NCBI RefSeq assembly: GCF_009720385.1 | Contig: NZ_WARX01000001.1 | Span: 1,178,001-1,242,000 of the forward strand | DNA from: Catellatospora vulcania | Lineage (GTDB): Bacteria > Actinomycetota > Actinomycetes > Mycobacteriales > Micromonosporaceae | Length of the DNA stretch: 64,000 nucleotides | Direction: 5' to 3' | Part shown: one piece after another, positions 61,250 through 64,000 of the stretch | How the letters are laid out: each line of letters begins with the position of its first letter | Position numbering within the stretch: position 1 is the first letter of the stretch | Position numbers and translations under genes: made by a program | Notes under the pieces: generated by a model | Told to the model about the DNA's origin: nothing | Databases searched by the model: none | Seen by the model: only the letters and a program-made list of their open reading frames with translations

Positions 61250-61735
61250 TCAGGTGACCTTGCGGCCGACGCTGTCGCGGACCATCGCCGACCACTGCGT
61301 GTCGGCGTCGATGTCGGCCCGTCGGGGCTCGGTCAGGACGACGACGTTGCCGTCGGGGTCGGTCAGCGTGAGGTCGTCGCTGCGCCATGGCGTAGGGGCG
61401 GGCCCTTCGGCGATGCCGCCGCCGGCCGTGGCCAGGTCCGCGGCGCGCTGCCGCAGGTCGTCGCCACCGGCTGCCATGGTGACCCGTCCTGCTCCGGCCG
61501 GGGCGCCGTGGGCCGGCACGAGCAGGATGTCCTGGTATCGCCGGCGGCGCAGATGGACCAGGCCTGTCGACCCGCCGGGTCCGGGCATGGCGGCGAGGAC
61601 GACGAAACCGGCGGCCTCGTACCACCTCGTCGTCGCGGGCAGGTCTTTCGCGGTGAACTTCACGAACGCGGGCATCGGGTAGATCTCGCGGTCGATGCCG
61701 GGCGCGGGGCGGAATACGGGTTCGGTGGGGGACAT
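61250..61735 (-). CDS. VOC-superfamily protein (glyoxalase/bleomycin resistance-like)
   Basis: The 161-residue protein has the VOC beta-alpha-beta-beta-beta pattern: FVKFTAKDLPATTRWYEAAG at the start, then a middle with GGGIAEGPAPTPWRSDDLTL, then TDPDGNVVVLTE. Members are metal-dependent isomerases, dioxygenases or drug-binding proteins. ATG 61735 is preferred, since the longer frame from 61786 has no support. It is followed by a clear terminator. The specific activity is unknown. Confidence 0.82.
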   Translation of the reverse strand: MSPTEPVFRPAPGIDREIYPMPAFVKFTAKDLPATTRWYEAAGFVVLAAMPGPGGSTGLVHLRRRRYQDILLVPAHGAPAGAGRVTMAAGGDDLRQRAADLATAGGGIAEGPAPTPWRSDDLTLTDPDGNVVVLTEPRRADIDADTQWSAMVRDSVGRKVT

Positions 61736-61801
61736 GGCGATACCTCTGCATGGTGGAGCAATCGGACGGTCACGAGGTTCGCCCATCCCGTCGGGTGAGG
61801 G

Positions 61802-62938
61802 TCAAGCCGTTCTGCTACGCGGTGAGCGGGCTACGCGACCGCTTCGCGTCGTAGAGGGCGTGGTCGGCGGCCCGGAAAGCGGCAAGGGCGTCGCCGTTGA
61901 GGTCGGCCCAGCCGATGGTGGCTCCGATCGGGTGCCGGGTGCGACCGTCGACCAGTCCTCGGCGGCGACGGCGGCACGGATGCGCTCGCCGATCTCGGCC
62001 GCCTCGGCCATGGTGGTGCGGGGCAGGACCGCCACGAACTCGTCGCCGCCGTGCCTGGCGACGAAGTCGCCGTGGCGCACCGTACGCGCCAGTACCCCGG
62101 CGAAACGCTGGAGCACGACGTCGCCGGTGTCGTGGCCGTGGGTGTCGTTGACCGACTTGAACCCGTCGAGGTCGAGGACCCCGACGGCGGCTGCCGTACG
62201 CCGGCGCGCGAGTGTTTCGGTGAACCGTTCCATCTTGCGGCGGTTGGGCAGCCCGGTCAGGGGATCGGTGGTGGCCTGGCAGGCGAAGTGCGCGGCGATG
62301 CGCCGCAGCCGGTCCTGGTCCAGCCGGGCGCTCATACCGCTGGCGAGCAGGCTGCGCAGCTGCTCCTCCTCGGCGGTGACGACGCGCAGCACGTCGCGTT
62401 CGACGGCGAGGGCTGCGGCATGGTCGCCGCGTTGGGACAGGGCGATCGAGCGCAGGCGTACGGGTTCGGCCAGGCCGACGGCGTCGATGGCCTCGGGGAT
62501 GTCGTCGAGCTGTGCGATGGCTTTGTCGGGCTGCTGGTCGGCGATGGCGTCGCAGACGTCGGCGAGGGTGTTGACGTCGGCGAGGATCGGGTCGATGCCG
62601 TCGTCGTGGGGCAGGTCCAGGTCGAGGTGGTGGCCGAGGGCGGCGAGGCGTTTGACGGCGTAGCGCAGCAGGACCCGCTGGCTGACGGTGAGGTCGTCGG
62701 TGATGGGGCGGGTGTATGCGGCCAGCGCGGTGAGGTCGTTGACGCAGCCGGGGGTGTCGCCGCGCTGGTCGAGGTGGACGGCCGCACCCACGTAGGTGAT
62801 CATGCGGGCGGTGCGGCCGGTGTCGTCGGATTCGGCGATGACACGGTCGGCGAGGCGGAGGGTGCCGGCGGAGCGGCCGGCGCAGTTCAGGTCGCGGAAG
62901 GTCACCCATTCGGCGGCGAGGTCGCGCTCCTTGGCCAC
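61802..62938 (-). CDS. GGDEF-domain diguanylate cyclase-like protein, frameshifted near the C-terminus
   Basis: The protein begins with a helical, TPR-like sensory part (about residues 1-220) and a GGDEF domain with TTDPLTGLPNRRKM and RHGGDEFVAVLP (near residue 295). The active GGDEF sequence is intact, so c-di-GMP synthesis is expected from the family. Near 61930-61950 the frame is lost. The usual C-terminal end (HPIGATIGWADL, DHALYDAKR) lies in the neighbouring frame, ending at 61815, while the original frame runs on with unrelated residues to 61802. One missing base would explain this. It is either a real mutation or a sequencing error. The start is GTG 62938. Confidence 0.78.
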   Translation of the reverse strand: MAKERDLAAEWVTFRDLNCAGRSAGTLRLADRVIAESDDTGRTARMITYVGAAVHLDQRGDTPGCVNDLTALAAYTRPITDDLTVSQRVLLRYAVKRLAALGHHLDLDLPHDDGIDPILADVNTLADVCDAIADQQPDKAIAQLDDIPEAIDAVGLAEPVRLRSIALSQRGDHAAALAVERDVLRVVTAEEEQLRSLLASGMSARLDQDRLRRIAAHFACQATTDPLTGLPNRRKMERFTETLARRRTAAAVGVLDLDGFKSVNDTHGHDTGDVVLQRFAGVLARTVRHGDFVARHGGDEFVAVLPRTTMAEAAEIGERIRAAVAAEDWSTVAPGTRSEPPSAGPTSTATPLPLSGPPTTPSTTRSGRVARSPRSRTA

Positions 62939-63000
62939 GCGTTCGACTCTACTCAGGGCCCTGGAGGGTGACTGCTGATCGCACGGCTAACGGGTGACCT

Positions 63001-63032
63001 GAATAGGATTCCAGTCGTTAACGACCCTATTC
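63001..63032. promoter_or_regulatory. Nested operator-like palindrome before the last gene
   Basis: GAATAGG (63001-63007) and CCTATTC (63026-63032) flank the perfect 12-bp palindrome GTCGTTAACGAC (63014-63025). The site is AT-richer than its surroundings. It lies between the divergent GGDEF gene and the secreted protein gene, 51 bases before the latter's start. Confidence 0.55.
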
Positions 63033-63082
63033 TCCGTATATCTCCCGAAGCGCCCCAGGCGCACGAGATCGGAGGCGGGTAG

Positions 63083-64000
63083 ATGGGCACTTCCCTGCGC
63101 TCGGCGTATTTCACCCTGGCCTGCGCGGCGTTCACCGTCGCGATGACAGTGCCCGCCCCCTCGGCGAAGGCCGCGCCGGTCGCGGCACACCGCACCCCGG
63201 CCGACACGGCGGCCCTGGCCGAACCCGACGGGCCGTGCCCGCCGCCGACCCGGTTCCGGCAGCGCGACTTCGGCGACTCCACCGACCTCGACAACGCCCA
63301 CCAGCCGCTGCCCGCCGGCACCGAGATCACCCTGCAGGCAGTCGCCAACGACGGCGGCGAGCTGCTGCCGCACGTCGTCGTGCTCACCGCCACCGACCTG
63401 GTCAAGAACATCGACGGCGTATGGACGCGCGTGCTGTGGCAGCGCGACTGGCGCGACGGCGCCGCCGTCGAATCCGCGCTGGTATTGCATGCCCAGGACG
63501 ACGACGGCAACGTCTGGCAGCTGGGGGAGTACCCCGAGCTGATCGAGAACGAGGTGCCCGACGGCGCACCCGACGCCTGGATCGCGGGCGTCGCGGGCGC
63601 CAGAGCCGGTGTGGTCGTGCCCGGCGACCCGGCGCGCGACGAGCCGCCGTACCTGCGTGCCGAGGCGCCCGCCATCGGGCTGCTGCAATGCGCGTTCGTC
63701 GTCGACACCTCCGCCGACGAGGTCTGCGCACCCGCCATCTGCTACGACGACGCACTCGTCGTCGAAGAGTTCAGCCCGCTGCTCGCCCCGCCGGTACGCC
63801 GCGCCTACGTGCCCGGCATCGGCCTGATCGCCGCAGCTCAGGCCAACTCCGACGGCGAGACCCTGTTCCTGTCCGGCAGACGCGGCCTCACCGTCGCCGA
63901 GCGGCTCGCCGCGGACTCGGAGGTCGTGCAGTTGGAGGGCCGGGCGTATGAGACCAGCGAGGTGTACGCGGACACGTCGCCGATGCGCTTTGACGCGGGC
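63083..64000 (+). CDS. Secreted protein of unknown function (partial, runs off the right edge)
   Basis: The frame from ATG 63083 stays open to the end of the window (306 codons), with GGAGG upstream. A signal peptide is visible (YFTLACAAFTVAMTVPAPSA, cleavage near AKA-AP). The mature part begins with a Pro-rich Cys motif (GPCPPPTRF) and continues with beta-rich sequence and Cys pairs at about residues 195 and 207-213 (LLQCAFVV, EVCAPAICYD). No catalytic motif is seen so far. The C-terminus, where an identifying domain could lie, is missing. Nearby divergent palindromes suggest regulated expression. Confidence 0.8.
   Translation, partial: MGTSLRSAYFTLACAAFTVAMTVPAPSAKAAPVAAHRTPADTAALAEPDGPCPPPTRFRQRDFGDSTDLDNAHQPLPAGTEITLQAVANDGGELLPHVVVLTATDLVKNIDGVWTRVLWQRDWRDGAAVESALVLHAQDDDGNVWQLGEYPELIENEVPDGAPDAWIAGVAGARAGVVVPGDPARDEPPYLRAEAPAIGLLQCAFVVDTSADEVCAPAICYDDALVVEEFSPLLAPPVRRAYVPGIGLIAAAQANSDGETLFLSGRRGLTVAERLAADSEVVQLEGRAYETSEVYADTSPMRFDAG

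Noticed and set aside
1-64000. tRNA, rRNA, riboswitch, prophage or intact insertion sequence
   Set aside because: None was recognised on either strand; the only mobile-element trace is the IS5-type fragment at 32866-33033.

Overview
The window is chromosomal DNA of a very high-GC actinomycete. The base composition, the frequent GTG starts with GGAGG-type ribosome sites, the SigE-family sigma factor, the FadR/GntR and XRE regulators, the GPP34 proteins, the ricin-module pectinases and the REP-like palindromes all fit Micromonosporaceae (for example Catellatospora, Actinoplanes or Micromonospora relatives). That placement is an inference; no rRNA or marker gene lies in the window.

Layout. 1-1763: end of a secreted or membrane protein, a small unknown protein and a six-repeat PLL-like beta-propeller lectin. 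1827-8928 (minus): a conserved envelope operon in the order fibronectin-III/propeller protein, MoxR ATPase, DUF58 protein and TgpA-like transglutaminase-fold protein, whose catalytic Cys and His appear to be lost. 9058-13000: TPR/Pro-rich/TM/Fn3 protein, a small membrane protein, an Smr-domain protein and an inositol-monophosphatase-like protein with altered metal ligands. 13127-14971: a secreted M14 zinc carboxypeptidase.

15354-30769 is an accessory island for uptake and breakdown of amines or amides. It holds three APC permeases, each adjacent to or in the same cluster as one of three GPP34 (GOLPH3-like) genes. With them are a GNAT acetyltransferase, an acetamidase/formamidase, a copper (topaquinone) amine oxidase, a FadR-type repressor coupled to a fatty-acid-hydroxylase-like membrane enzyme, and an XRE regulator. 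A 22-G homopolymer lies just upstream of one GPP34 gene. 30969-34260 is a lower-density zone with two small secreted proteins, a HAD hydrolase remnant, an IS5-type transposase remnant and several palindromes.

34262-38308: MerR-like regulator, Na+/H+ antiporter, membrane protein, SUKH-family protein and a membrane-anchored protein. 38390-43831 is the most striking locus: an ECF sigma factor fused in one reading frame to a zinc-binding anti-sigma-like motif, one transmembrane helix and an extracellular PL9-like pectate-lyase beta-helix. It is followed by a ricin-module pectinesterase and a ricin-module pectate lyase. This reads as a self-contained pectin sensor, transcription factor and enzyme set.

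43895-64000: PQQ-like propeller protein, a HEAT-repeat protein with a degenerate HD-like head, a large AAA regulator-like ATPase, a methyltransferase, an FAD oxidoreductase plus Rieske oxygenase pair, several unknown or secreted proteins, a SigE-type sigma factor with its membrane propeller partner, a VOC protein, a frameshifted GGDEF protein, and a secreted protein that runs off the right edge. No tRNA, rRNA, CRISPR array or intact insertion sequence was seen.
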